Part shown: positions 1 through 9,509 of the stretch, piece by piece
How positions within the stretch are numbered: position 1 is the stretch's first letter
Layout of the letters: every line of letters starts with the position of its first letter
Assembly: GCA_029204225.1 (NCBI GenBank)
Contig: CM055111.1
Span: 16,725,019 to 16,789,018 of the forward strand
Direction: 5' to 3'
From: Diphasiastrum complanatum
Lineage: Eukaryota; Streptophyta; Lycopodiopsida; Lycopodiales; Lycopodiaceae
DNA: 64,000 nucleotides
Made by a program: the position numbers and the translations under genes
Notes under the pieces: model-generated
What the model was told of the DNA's origin: nothing
What the model saw: the letters and a program-made list of their open reading frames with translations, nothing else
The model's database searches: none

Positions 1-167
1 TGTCAGAAGCAAAATTCTCAATGAAGAGATTAGATTGTAGTACTGTAGAACGCAAGATATGACATCAGATAATTTTACCAGAGCATTAAGTTAAAAAGCT
101 CACAGAAGATTTTGTTTGGAACTAAGTTTGAAGATCAAGGCATTCAAGGATTCAGATTAAGGGGGAG
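1..167 (+). pseudogene. 3' end of copia pol (RNase H tail) and polypurine tract
   Basis: The segment is nearly identical to 3782-3944, the RNase H end of the next unit. One frame reads as the typical copia C-terminus (NEEIRL, then a stop, then TSDNFTRALS), followed by the purine run AAGGGGGAG that primes plus-strand DNA just before an LTR. It is the tail of an element whose body lies left of the window. In-frame stops show it is dead. Its direct abutment on the LTR at 168 makes that LTR shared with the next unit. Confidence 0.85.
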
Positions 168-1150
168 TGTTGAATTATTCTCCTTCTTACTAATCAACTA
201 ATCGATTTTGATCCTCATCCATTGTTTATCCAGTTCTGCGGACTTTCCTATGTTTTTATACAGTCTGCAAAGTTACAAGTGTTTTTACACAGTCTGCAAA
301 AAGACACAGAGTTTGACAACAATGTCGCATTTTTTGCATGTCAGGAATTGCGAGTAAATATGCAGAGTCGCATTTTTCGGTTTTTTCAAAGTGCCTCAAA
401 TGTGCAGGAAATAACTCTGGGAAAGTGTGGGGCTACCCTAAATCAAATTTAAAGACATTGTCAGATTTTTTGCAAAATGCCAACAATCGCATTTTCGCAA
501 CACCTTCACATGTGGCAGTTTTAGTTCATTTCTACAGAGTGACAGTTTTGATTCATTTATGCAGACAGACTATTTACGGCCAATTTGCACCACTTATCAA
601 CAATCAATTTCTAAAAAGGAACTAGATGGATGCTAGCGGACACCAGTCAACTGGCGATCGCATTTAATGACCTAATTGCTTAGTATATATAGTTGTTCAT
701 ATTCATACAGTCTTCAAGTTAAGAAGTTCAAAAATCAATCAAGAAGCATTTGAATAGTTAGCTCTCTCTCTCTCTCTCTCTCAAGCCTGCAAGCTTGAAC
801 AATCCTGAGCATTTTAGCTCACTTCTTAGAGTTGTTTTAGAGATTGCTATTGCTCTACTGCTTATCAGCATTGCGCTTAATTTAGACTTTCATTTTGGCC
901 ACTCAGAGATAGCATGGAGTACGCGGCTTTGATCTGCAAGTTATTGTACTCATTTACTTTTGTTTCGTTTTCATACTGAATCGATACTATCTTTTATTGC
1001 ATTTAGCTTCGTCTCAGAATGTATGCGTTTTTGTAGTCCTTTGCAACTAATTATTTCTAGTGTTTCGCGACTAATTATTTGTCTGATAATTCAATGCATT
1101 ATTCTTTGGCTACGTAATCACTGTAGTATTGATGATTTCAAAGCTAGTTA
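168..1150 (+). repeat. copia LTR, chain I, first copy
   Basis: Starts TGTTGAAT straight after the polypurine tract and aligns along its length with the LTR at 3945-4959. It contains a TATATATA box near 683-690, a (CT)n tract at 762-782 and a pair of 'ttcgcgactaattattt'-type repeats near its end. Homology to the second copy fades about 1150, and the terminal TTCAACA seen there is not preserved. No tRNA-Met PBS follows, so the start of the next internal region has been lost. The LTR serves both as 3' LTR of the upstream unit and 5' LTR of the next. Confidence 0.8.
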
Positions 1151-1645
1151 CTATAAGATCAAACATGATTTTCATCACTATTGTTTCGTTTGAAATTGAT
1201 AGGCGTAGTCATGCATAGAGAAAGAGGAAGATAGTTTATTCCTCTGCACATGAAAAGTTTTCTTTCTAGTCGCTCGAATATTTTTCATTCTAGTTTGTTT
1301 CTTTTCGAGTTCAAGCTATCTTCTGCACACCTCTTTCCGACACATTAAAGTAAACCAACTCTTGTCCATGAAGATGAACTACGAATTGAGTCACAACTGG
1401 CTTATGAGCACCCATAAAAATTTCAAACAATTGCCAACAATCCTCACTCGTAAAGAAATATCAAGTTGTCGAAGTATCAAACATTTATATTCTTGACTCG
1501 ACTGATCCTGTAAAAGGTCCAAGATCGTCTACACCAGACGAATAGATTATTAACAACGAATCAGAAGAAGATATTGTAGCTCAGCAGCAACACTATAATC
1601 AGGGAAATGATCAACCTCATTCATCTCCCAGAAGATCGTCAAGAG
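1151..1645 (+). other. Rearranged 5' internal part of chain I unit; no gene
   Basis: No gag, protease or zinc knuckle can be read here. From about 1500 the sequence matches, at reduced identity, the linker between integrase and RT at about 2210-2390 (shared landmarks: 'acgaat', 'gaagaagat', 'cagcaac', 'gggaaatgatcaac', 'agatcgtcaag'). So part of the pol linker is present twice in direct orientation. The stretch 1151-1490 holds nothing I recognise. Confidence 0.5.
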
Positions 1646-1947
1646 TGTTGGAATTATTTCTCCTCTATGATCAAAGACAGACATCATAATGGAAACCGAC
1701 TTGTCGAGAAAGGCCGACTTGTCGAAGAAAGACCAACTCTATCAACTATCGTCAAACTACCGAGGAAGTCCAATTCCAAAGTGTCGAAGCCTTATCATGC
1801 CCAGTTCTTGTATTGTGAAACTACTTGGACAATGGTAGTAGCCGCCAAGATCTACTCTAGATGGCACAACGGCTCCACGCCACTTTCTTATACATACATC
1901 TACACAATTTACAATTGTATATAGATGGTAATTGTAATCTATCAACA
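1646..1947 (+). repeat. Possible short solo LTR inside chain I
   Basis: The pol-linker homology stops abruptly after 'gatcgtcaagag', and a 302-bp block begins TGTTGGAATTAT and ends AATCTATCAACA, the TGTTG...CAACA termini typical of copia LTRs. No matching 5-bp target duplication is seen (AAGAG left, ATATA right), and no second copy exists in the window. It could equally be unrelated filler. Confidence 0.25.
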
Positions 1948-2093
1948 ATATACTAGACCACAATATACTAGAATTCTTAGAAATAGACATAGTAGATGCT
2001 TTCATGCTTTCATGCTTTCTCAGGAAGAAGCTCGACATCCAGATTATCAAATGTGTTTTCATCAGCTACACTACTCCAGATCAAGCCTAAAAG

Positions 2094-3840
2094 TTGTTCG
2101 ATTCCATCGAGTCGAAGATATTCACTAGTCGAGATGTCATCTTCATCAAAGATCAGTTTCAAGACCTCAAAGGAAAAGGCAGTCCCCATGTAGCTGACCT
2201 GTCAGATGCTCCTGACACATTGATCTTTCTTGCTCCTCGGTTGACTATTCTCATTGGAGATCCAAGCTCTTCTACTTTTGACGAACAACAAATCAACGAC
2301 GAATAAGAAGATGATGATGTTACAAATCAGCAACTTCAGTACGATGGAAATGATCAACTTCCTCTATTATCCGGGAGATCATCAAGGACTAGCAGACCAC
2401 CTGAGAAATATATCAACATGTCTGTAGCCTATCTTGTTCAGGAACTGACGTCTGTCCAAGAGGCACTCAGTCAGCCTCATTCACATCTCTGGAAAGAAGC
2501 TATGGATAAAGAGTATTCATCTCTTATCAAGAATCGGACATGGATAATTGTCCAATTACCTGCTAGCAGAAACGTAGTTGATTGCAAATGGATTTTTAAA
2601 GTCAAGTACAATGCAGATGGAAGCATCAACAGGAGAAAGGCACAACTTGTCACCAGAGGATTTTCTCAGGTATACAACGTCGACGACACTGAGACCTTTA
2701 GTCTAGTAGTCAAGCATTCTTCTATTCGACTTTTTCTATCATTTGCCACTACGGCAGATTTGGAAATACATCAAATGGATGTATAGACAACATATCTCAA
2801 TGGAGTTATTGAAGAAGACATTCACATGGTACAACTCAAAGGTTTATACTATCGAGGGTAAACACAATCATGTGTGTAAACTCCATAAGGTACTTTATGG
2901 CTTGAAGCAAGCTACTCGAGCATGGTTTCAAAGCATCAATACTTTTCTTATTGATCATGGCCACACACCCAGCTCCTTAGATTCAAATGTTTACTTCAAA
3001 GCTGTGCAATAGTCTTTTATCATTATCAATGTATACGTGGATGATACATTGCTTTTCAACAAGAGTACCGATCTGATAAAAGAGGCCAAGACAATGCTAT
3101 CTTTCGAATTTGACATGACCGATCTGGGCGAAACTCATTTCTGCCTTAATATACAAATCCACAGAGACAGAAAACAGAAGTTGGTCTACATCACACAACA
3201 GAGGTACATCTACAACATGTTAGTCAGATATAATCTGATTAATTGCAAGTTAGCTCTCTCACCAATGAAACCAGGTCTCAAATTGTCAAACGACCAATGT
3301 CCTCAAACAATTCATGAGAAGTAGCAGATGCATGAGTATCCTTACCATTCTATTATAGGATCTCTTATGTATGCCATGATCTGTACCAGGCGACACACGA
3401 CTATTGCAGTCAGTTTTCTCAGTCAGTTTATGACCAATCCTAGAGTAACACATTGGAAGGCTCTTATTAGAGTCATGAGATATCTTTGAGCTACTATGGA
3501 CTTTTGCATTTGTTATGGAGCAGTCGGCAATGACAAACTCAATTTACTCAGTGGTTACACAGATGCAAGTTGGCGCTCTATCTTTCACTGAATCAAAGTA
3601 TATCACAGCCTCTCAAGCTACAAAGGAAGCGGTTTGGTTGAGGAACTTACTCTCAGATACCGGTCTGAATCAATATGCCCCGATGACATTATTTTGTGAT
3701 AATCAAAGTGCCATTGCTTTATCAACCAACCCTAGATTTCATTCTAGGAACAAGCACATTGAACTGAAGTATCATTTTTTCAGAAGCAAAGTTCTCAATG
3801 AAGAGATTAGATTGTAGTACTGTAGAACGCAAGCTATGAC
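2094..3840 (+). pseudogene. Degenerate copia pol (linker, RT, RNase H)
   Basis: Copia polyprotein remnant. In order: post-integrase linker (FTSRDVIF, 2118-2300); RT from about 2418 with WKEAMDKE, NRTW, CKWIFKVKYN and the fingers/palm; then, after stops at 2784-2786 and 3010-3012, the palm with the YVDD box encoded around 3031-3042. The connection and RNase H (YHSIIGSLMYA, then SAIALSTNPRFHSRNKHIE) run to about 3820. Several in-frame stops and frame changes break it. Gag, protease and integrase are absent between this and the upstream LTR, so this unit is an internally deleted, non-functional copy. Confidence 0.85.
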
Positions 3841-3944
3841 ATCAAATAATTTTACCAAAGCATTAAGTTTTAAAGCTCACAGAAGATTCTGGTTGGAACT
3901 AAGTTTGAAGGTCAAGGCATTCAAGGATTCAGATTAAGGGGGAG

Positions 3945-4959
3945 TGTTGAATCATTCTCCTTTTTACTAATCAACTAATCGATTTTGATCCTCATCCATT
4001 ATTTATCCAGTTCTGTGGATTTTCCTATGTTTTTATACAGTCTACAGAATTACAAGTGTTTTTACACAGTCTGTAGAAATACACGGAGTTTGACAACAGT
4101 GTCGCATTTTTTGCCTGTCAGGAATTGCGAGTAAATATGCAGAGTCGCATTTTTCGGTTTTTTCAAAGTGCCTCAAATGTTTAGGAAATAACTCTGAAAA
4201 AGTGTGGGGCTACCCTAAATCAGATTTAAAGACATTGTCGGATTTTTTGCAAAATGCCAAAAGTCGCATTTTTGCAACACCTTCACATGTGGCAATTTTA
4301 GTTCATTTCTGTAGAGTGACAGTTTTGATTCATTTATGCAGACAGACTATTTACGGCCAATTTCCACCGCTTATCAACAATCAATTTCTAAAAAGGAACT
4401 AGATGAATGCCAGCGGACACCAGTCAATTGGCGATCACATTTAACGACCTAATTGCTTAGTATATATAGTTGTTCATATTCATATAGTTGTCAAGTTAAG
4501 AAGTTCAAAAATCAATCAAGAAGCATTTGAATAGTTAGCTCTCTCTCTCTCTCTCTCTCAAGCCTGCGAGCTTGAACAATCCTGAGCACTCTAGCTCACT
4601 TCTTAGAGTTGTTTTAGAGATTGCAATTGCGCTACTGCTTATCAACATTGCGCTTAATTTAGACTTTCATTTTAGCCACTCAGAGATAGCATGGAGTACG
4701 CGGCTTTGATCCGCAAGTTATTGTACTCATTTACTTCTGTTTTGTTTTCATACTGAATCGATACTATCTTTTATTGCATTTAGCTTCGTCTCAGAATGTA
4801 TGCATTTATTTAGTCCTTTGCAACTAATTATTTGTCTAGTGTTTCGCGACTAATTATTTGTCTAGTGATTCACGACAAATTATTTGTCTGATAATTCAAT
4901 GCATTATTCTTTGGCTATGTATTCACTGTAGTATTGATGATTTCAAAGTTAGTTCAACA
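3945..4959 (+). repeat. copia LTR, chain I, second copy (3' LTR)
   Basis: Begins TGTTGAATCA directly after AAGGGGGAG and ends TTAGTTCAACA, giving a 7-bp terminal inverted repeat (TGTTGAA/TTCAACA) and a length of 1015 bp. It aligns with 168-1150 and has the same TATATATA box and (CT)n tract (4539-4559). It carries an extra copy of the 'gattcacgacaaattatttgtct' repeat unit relative to the first LTR. Flanking DNA at 4960 begins 'atgatactag'. Confidence 0.85.
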
Positions 4960-5394
4960 ATGATACTAGCTCCTCCTCTTGAAAATCGGTCATTAGCTCC
5001 TTTGCTCCTCAATTGAAAACTCCTTTTCTCCTTACAATCCTCATTGGTATTAGAGATATAAAGAGTGTGAGAAAAAGAAAGAGAGATTTGTGGGTAACTC
5101 TTATTAAATCATCATTGGTAACTCTTATTAATTGGTGAGGATAATGAGGTTTGGTTGAGGCTAATTAGGTTTAATTTGGTCGAGGGTAGGAGTGAATAAA
5201 CCCTAATATCATATCCAAGTTCATCTAAATATATTATGTGGTATTCCTCTTATCTGTCTAGAAAGCCTCTTTATGGGTTTGCTCCAGTCCACAACCCATC
5301 AACTAACATTCAGTAAACTTTGACACAATCCAGCTAGCTAGGTTCCGGAATCCAATAGTGTTCCGGAACCAATGACCCTTACGTTCTTCAGATT
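4960..5394. other. Intergenic flank, nothing recognised
   Basis: AT-rich sequence right of chain I. It contains a short direct repeat ('aactcttattaa' twice near 5095-5131). No coding signature, LTR end or PBS is visible. Confidence 0.4.
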
Positions 5395-5543
5395 TTGACT
5401 TGTCGAATTCCGACAGATCCTTTTGCGACAGATTTTTGAACATGGTTTGCCACAAATCCTCCGACATTTCAAAATTTGGCAAAAAAAATTTCGTGATTTT
5501 ATGTCAAAATAGATGTCGGAAACCACTACTTTTTGTTGTTGTG
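5395..5543 (+). mobile_element. Putative CACTA-like DNA transposon terminus
   Basis: Read from 5543 leftwards on the minus strand the sequence starts CACAACAACAAAAA and is followed by subterminal CGACA/TCCGACA-type repeats spaced through about 150 bp. A second, diverged copy lies at 44600-44734 with the same 14-base terminus and the same subterminal pattern. Plant CACTA (En/Spm) elements combine a short CAC-starting terminal repeat with subterminal CGAC-rich repeats, so I infer a CACTA-like end. The partner terminus and a transposase were not found. Confidence 0.45.
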
Positions 5544-5852
5544 AATAAGCTCATAGATTTTACAAAGCGGAGTTACTTTCCTGAGCATTGTCTTGTGCTC
5601 ACAACATCCATTTGAATTGTATTTTCATACACATCAATCTGAATCGACTATTGTCTTGTTGTTGCGTACAAACCTTTGTCAGTGTTGCATGCTTTGCTAT
5701 ATCTTATTTTATGTCTGACTTTCTAAATTGCTTTTTCTAACTATCTGCTCTTCTGCTTCTGCAACACAAATAGATTCTTTGTGTTTGCCTGCACAATCCA
5801 TTGTGATCCATGCAGTGCACGCACCGAGTATTCTACTCTTTGAATCCCAAAA

Positions 5853-6330
5853 TGGTATTAAAGCCATCGTTATAGATTGATAAGCTTCCCACATAACCTG
5901 GTTCTATCACCTGATAGAATAAATGTCTTGTTGTCTAGTAAATAGCATTAGATTTTTATTCTTAAGTCATTGATAGTTATTATTGTCACCTAGAGTAACT
6001 TCCACATGGATTTCCAAAGTAAGCTTGGTCGTATCATGGAAAAGCTTGATGGATCCACCTATCATCTTTGGAAATTTAAGATGAAAGCCATGCTAATGGC
6101 TATGAAATTGTATGATGTTGTCACAAGTGCAGAGGCAAAGCCTGAAGCAGACGACCTACAAGCTTAATCACTGCTATTCGACAAACAGCCAAGCTCTTCA
6201 TACATCGACTTTTGAATCAATTGATATGCTTTGGCATTTCAGATTAGGCCATCTCAACTTCAATAGTATTCAGCAAATGTCGAGTTAGAATCTAGTGCAA
6301 GATATTCCTTTTGTTAGCAAACCAGCTAGA
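5853..6330 (+). pseudogene. copia remnant: PBS, gag start, pre-integrase fragment
   Basis: A PBS-like TGGTATTAAAGC (5853-5864; two mismatches to the Met-tRNA PBS) is followed by an ATG at 6006. That frame opens with a copia gag N-terminus, including KLDGSTYHLWKFKMKAML, and stops at about 6165. After about 30 bases the text jumps to the pre-integrase motif (MLWHFRLGHLNF, about 6222-6260), then more stops. The middle of gag and the protease are deleted. The LTR expected left of the PBS (5544-5850) cannot be confirmed because no second copy is present. Confidence 0.6.
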
Positions 6331-6772
6331 AGTCCTTTTATTTCTAATTCAGAGTTTAGATTACACCTCTCTTATAATGATCAGCTAAGATGTCTTGTAA
6401 TTCCACCTGGTGGGACATAAGTATAGATCAAAATCAATAGAACGTAACAAGTAGAAGCATATGCAAAAAGCAGAATATAGATTTGTGAGATAAGCATCAA
6501 ACCGCCAATGAGCAATGCACTACTGACTTATTCTGAAAGAAAATCCAATACAAAACAAATTATGTTCTTCCAACTATGATCTATGCAATACATATGTCAT
6601 TGTTTGATTGATTGCTGCTATGTCTATGATTGATAGCCGTGTATTTAGATCCTGCAATTGAATGCATCGTGTAGTGCACTTCCACTAAGAATAGGTGCAC
6701 ACAGCTCGGCATTGTAGTCCATCTGGGGTTCTCAAATATGATATCATAGTAGAGTTACTAGATACATTATGA
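6331..6772. other. Spacer between copia remnants
   Basis: About 440 bp with no coding similarity that I can recognise, between the pre-integrase scrap and the next gag. It may include the degenerate leader of the next element (a PBS-like 'tgatatcatag' lies near 6738), but this is not convincing. Confidence 0.3.
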
Positions 6773-7080
6773 CTACTACAATTCAAGCTAGGATTCCAAT
6801 CAATCTTGATGGCACAAACTATCCCGTATGTAAGTTTCAAAATCAAAACGCAATGGAGATCATCGTGTCCTCCATAAATGAACAAATCCTCATGCAGATT
6901 GAAGATTGCTGAAGCAACCATGAAGCGTGGGAGAAACTAAAGTAGAAGTATGAAGTGAGAACAGCTGCGTCGGTGATGTACCTCCATAATCAGCTTCAAA
7001 GCAAGTGATGTGATGACAGCAAGTTGGATCAGCATGTTGAGAAGATCGGAATGTTGTTCACTCAGCTTTTTGAATCTGGA
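6773..7080 (+). pseudogene. copia gag N-terminal part (element D), split by insertion
   Basis: Starts at ATG 6773 and reads as the N-terminal UBN2-like copia gag domain (RIPINLDGTNYPV; later EAWEKLK and an H-QL motif) with scattered stops. Just after codons for ESGQD at about 7080 it is interrupted by the Ty3-type element at 7086-9509. The gag text resumes at 9515 in a compatible frame. The two halves are flanked by the 5-bp duplication CAAGA (7081-7085 and 9510-9514), so the split is a simple insertion. Confidence 0.75.
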
Positions 7081-7085
7081 CAAGA

Positions 7086-7810
7086 TGTTGAAGGGTTTGC
7101 GGATCCCAAGGCAACCCTAATCCTAGTTAATAAGTGAGAGGGATTTGGCACCCTGCGTGTGTAAGTCCAACCCGATGATCACATAGTTATTTGATTGATT
7201 AGTTAAAAGTGAATAAAAGGACTTTAGGCCTTTTTGCGAGACTTTTAATGTCGCAGGGCCTACATGTCAAGTTAGTGAATAAAGTTGGGTTTCCCTCCAA
7301 TTTTGATGGTTCCCACACTTTCTTGAAATTGAATAAAAAGAGAGGCAAGACTGGACCAATAGGATTCAAAGGCCAGGGTCCTCCTCTCTACTATAAAAAG
7401 GCACCAACTCAACTTGTTCCTCATGTTCATTTCCTCATTTCAATAAAGCAAATGTGAATGTCCTTGCTCTTCCTCTCTTTTCTTCCATTTCTCATGCTTT
7501 CTTTGGATTTTGCTAATTGTTGGATCTGGTCATTATTGGGATTGCTATTTCTTATGCTTTTTGTGAGAGAGAAAGGGAGAGAGAGAAGAGTAAGTTTCTA
7601 TCATTGTTGTGGATTTAGGGTTATTGGAAGTAGGGTTAATGGATGTAGTGTTAATGGATGTTAGTGTTAGATCATCCATTCATGTTGAAATCTGAACTAT
7701 ACTATCGCTCTCATGGGAACAAACCTACGCGTGACAACTAACTCCGTCTCTTTGATGCTAGATTGACTAGATCTTGGATTCAGGTTAGGCAATGAAAGAA
7801 ACCCACTACA
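7086..7810 (+). repeat. 5' LTR of the non-autonomous Ty3-type element
   Basis: Starts TGTTGAAGGGTTTGCGG and ends CCCACTACA. It has a clear TATA-like CTATAAAAAGG near 7391 and an 'aataaag' polyadenylation-like motif near 7443, which would place R/U5 in its right half. It is paired with 8782-9509. Confidence 0.88.
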
Positions 7811-7811
7811 A

Positions 7812-7831
7812 TTTTGGCGTCGTTGTCGGGG
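7812..7831 (+). promoter_or_regulatory. Ty3/gypsy-type primer-binding site
   Basis: TTTTGGCGTCGTTGTCGGGG lies two bases after the 5' LTR. It matches, with a few transitions, the TGGCGCCGTTGCCGGGG type of PBS known from plant Athila/Tat-like Ty3 elements, and differs from the Met-tRNA PBS of the copia elements here. It is the basis for assigning this coding-poor element to the Ty3 side. Confidence 0.75.
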
Positions 7832-8019
7832 ATCTACGCCAATTTTTCAGTTTTCAACATGTTTGGTTGACGGTTAGCGTGCATTAGGCATCTTGTCGTG
7901 GCATGCTAGGGTTAGCTTTGCATTATGGATGTGATTTCTGAGAGTTATGTCCAAAAACGTTTAAAAAATGAGTGGTAATTGTATTTTTTGTTTTTTAATT
8001 TTTTGCCTCTTTTTATTCA

Positions 8020-8560
8020 AATTATGCCCTATTTTATGTTTCCTATAATTCAATCTAAATATGTAGGATTGTAGATCGTTTTTTAATTCTGTTTAGTATT
8101 GAGCAAGTTACAAAATTTTGAAATTGGCAACAAACTTCTGTAAACTTGATAAAAACCAGAAACTTCCAGATTCGTTTTTTTTCTGCCCTGTTTGATTCAT
8201 TTTTTTCTCTACTTTCTATTGTCTGTAATTTGATCTAAAAAGGTAAGCTGTAGAGCATTAGAAGAGCTTTCTATGCATATAATTTTTTTTGGATTCCGTT
8301 TAGTATTTGGCAAGTTACAAATTTTTGAAGTCGGCAACAAAATTCTGTAAACTTGTCAAAAACCAGAAACGTCCAAATTCGTTTTTTTCTGTCCTGTTTG
8401 ATTCATTTTTCGCCCAACTCTCTGTTCTCAATAATTCCATTTGAATAGCTAGAGTTGTAGAGCATTGAAAGGGCTTTTGTACAGATGTAATTGTTTTCTC
8501 ATTTCGTTACACATTGAGGAAATTACAAATTTTTGAAACTGTCAAAAAAAAAAAAATTCT
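8020..8560 (+). repeat. About 205-bp tandem repeat, three diverged copies
   Basis: Within the Ty3-type element the same block recurs at about 8104, 8310 and 8519. Landmarks are 'caagttacaaaattttgaa', 'ttctgtaaacttg', 'accagaaac', 'gttttttttctg', 'cctgtttgattcat' and 'tgtagagcatt'. The copies are separated by roughly 205 bp. The third is shortened and contains an A-run near 8550. Confidence 0.7.
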
Positions 8561-8587
8561 GCAGTTACCTTGTCACTAGCTTCAACA

Positions 8588-8833
8588 ATGCCATTGCTAG
8601 CAGGTGCACCTATCTACAAGGATCAACATCAACAAGCATTATTTTGGGATCTTTTTTTGGATGGTGTCGACTACCCATTTGTCAATGCACAAGGTTATCA
8701 TGAATGGCCACCGGACCCATATGGCTATTCAAGCGTCGAGGTTGGTGTCGTGGGACCGCCACCAGTTTTGGTGGGGGATACTGTTGAAGGGTTTGCGGAT
8801 CCCAAGGCAACCCTAACCCTAGTTAATAAGTGA
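8588..8833 (+). CDS. Short ORF of unknown function at 3' end of Ty3-type element
   Basis: ATG at 8588 opens an 81-codon frame that enters the 3' LTR at 8782 and stops at 8831-8833. The part before the LTR reads like a real polypeptide rich in aromatic residues (QQALFWDLFLDGVDYPF; HEWPPDPYGY) followed by a short Gly/Val/Pro stretch. I recognise no domain. It could be a vestige of gag or of an extra ORF from a parent element, or chance. Confidence 0.3.
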   Translation: MPLLAGAPIYKDQHQQALFWDLFLDGVDYPFVNAQGYHEWPPDPYGYSSVEVGVVGPPPVLVGDTVEGFADPKATLTLVNK

Positions 8834-9509
8834 GTGGGATTTGGCACCCTGCGTGTGTAAGTCCAACCTGATGATCACATAGTTATTTGATTAATTAGTT
8901 AAAAGTTAAAAGGACTTTAGGCCTTTTTGCGGGACTTTTAATGTCGTAGGGCTTAAATGTCAAGTTAGTGAATAAAGTTGGGTTTCCCTCCAATTTTGAT
9001 GGTTCCCACATGTTTTTATATTTGAATAAAAAGAGAGGAAGACTGGACCAATAGGATTCAGAGGCCAGGGTCCTCCTCTCCACTATAAAAAGGGACCAAC
9101 TCAAGTTGTTCCTCATGTTCATTTCCTCATTTCAATAAAGCAGATTGGTTCTCTTTAGAAATGGATTGATGAATGTCCTTGCTCTTCCTCTCTTTTCTTC
9201 CATTTCTCATGCTTTCTTTGGATTTTGCTAATTGTTGGATCTGATCATTATTGGGATTGCTATTTTTTATGCTTTTTGTGAGAGAGAAGAGTATGTTTCT
9301 ATCATTGTTGTGGATTTAGGGTTAATGCATGTAGTATTAATGCTTAGTGTTAATGGATGTTAGTGTTAGATCCTCCATTCATGTTGAAATCTGAACTATA
9401 CTATCGCTCTCATGGGAACGAACCTACGTGTGACAACTAACTCCGTCTCTTTGATGCTATATTGACTAGATCTTGGATTCAGGTTAGGCAAGGAAAGAAA
9501 CCCACTACA
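8782..9509 (+). repeat. 3' LTR of the non-autonomous Ty3-type element
   Basis: Starts TGTTGAAGGG after a purine tract and ends CCCACTACA, followed by the CAAGA duplication at 9510-9514. Compared with the 5' LTR it has an extra 28 bases near 9144-9171 and small deletions elsewhere. Confidence 0.88.

Larger units (their letters stand above)
7086..9509 (+). mobile_element. Compact non-autonomous Ty3-type LTR retrotransposon
   Basis: A complete element of 2424 bp: LTRs 7086-7810 (725 bp) and 8782-9509 (728 bp), a PBS immediately inside the left LTR, a purine tract (GGTGGGGGATA, near 8771-8780) just before the right LTR, and a perfect 5-bp target duplication CAAGA outside. The 971-bp internal region has no protease, RT, integrase or RNase H. 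It carries three diverged repeats and one short ORF. It must have relied on enzymes of another element. The LTRs differ by substitutions and indels (a 28-bp stretch near 9144-9171 is present only in the right LTR), so the insertion is not recent. Confidence 0.9.
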
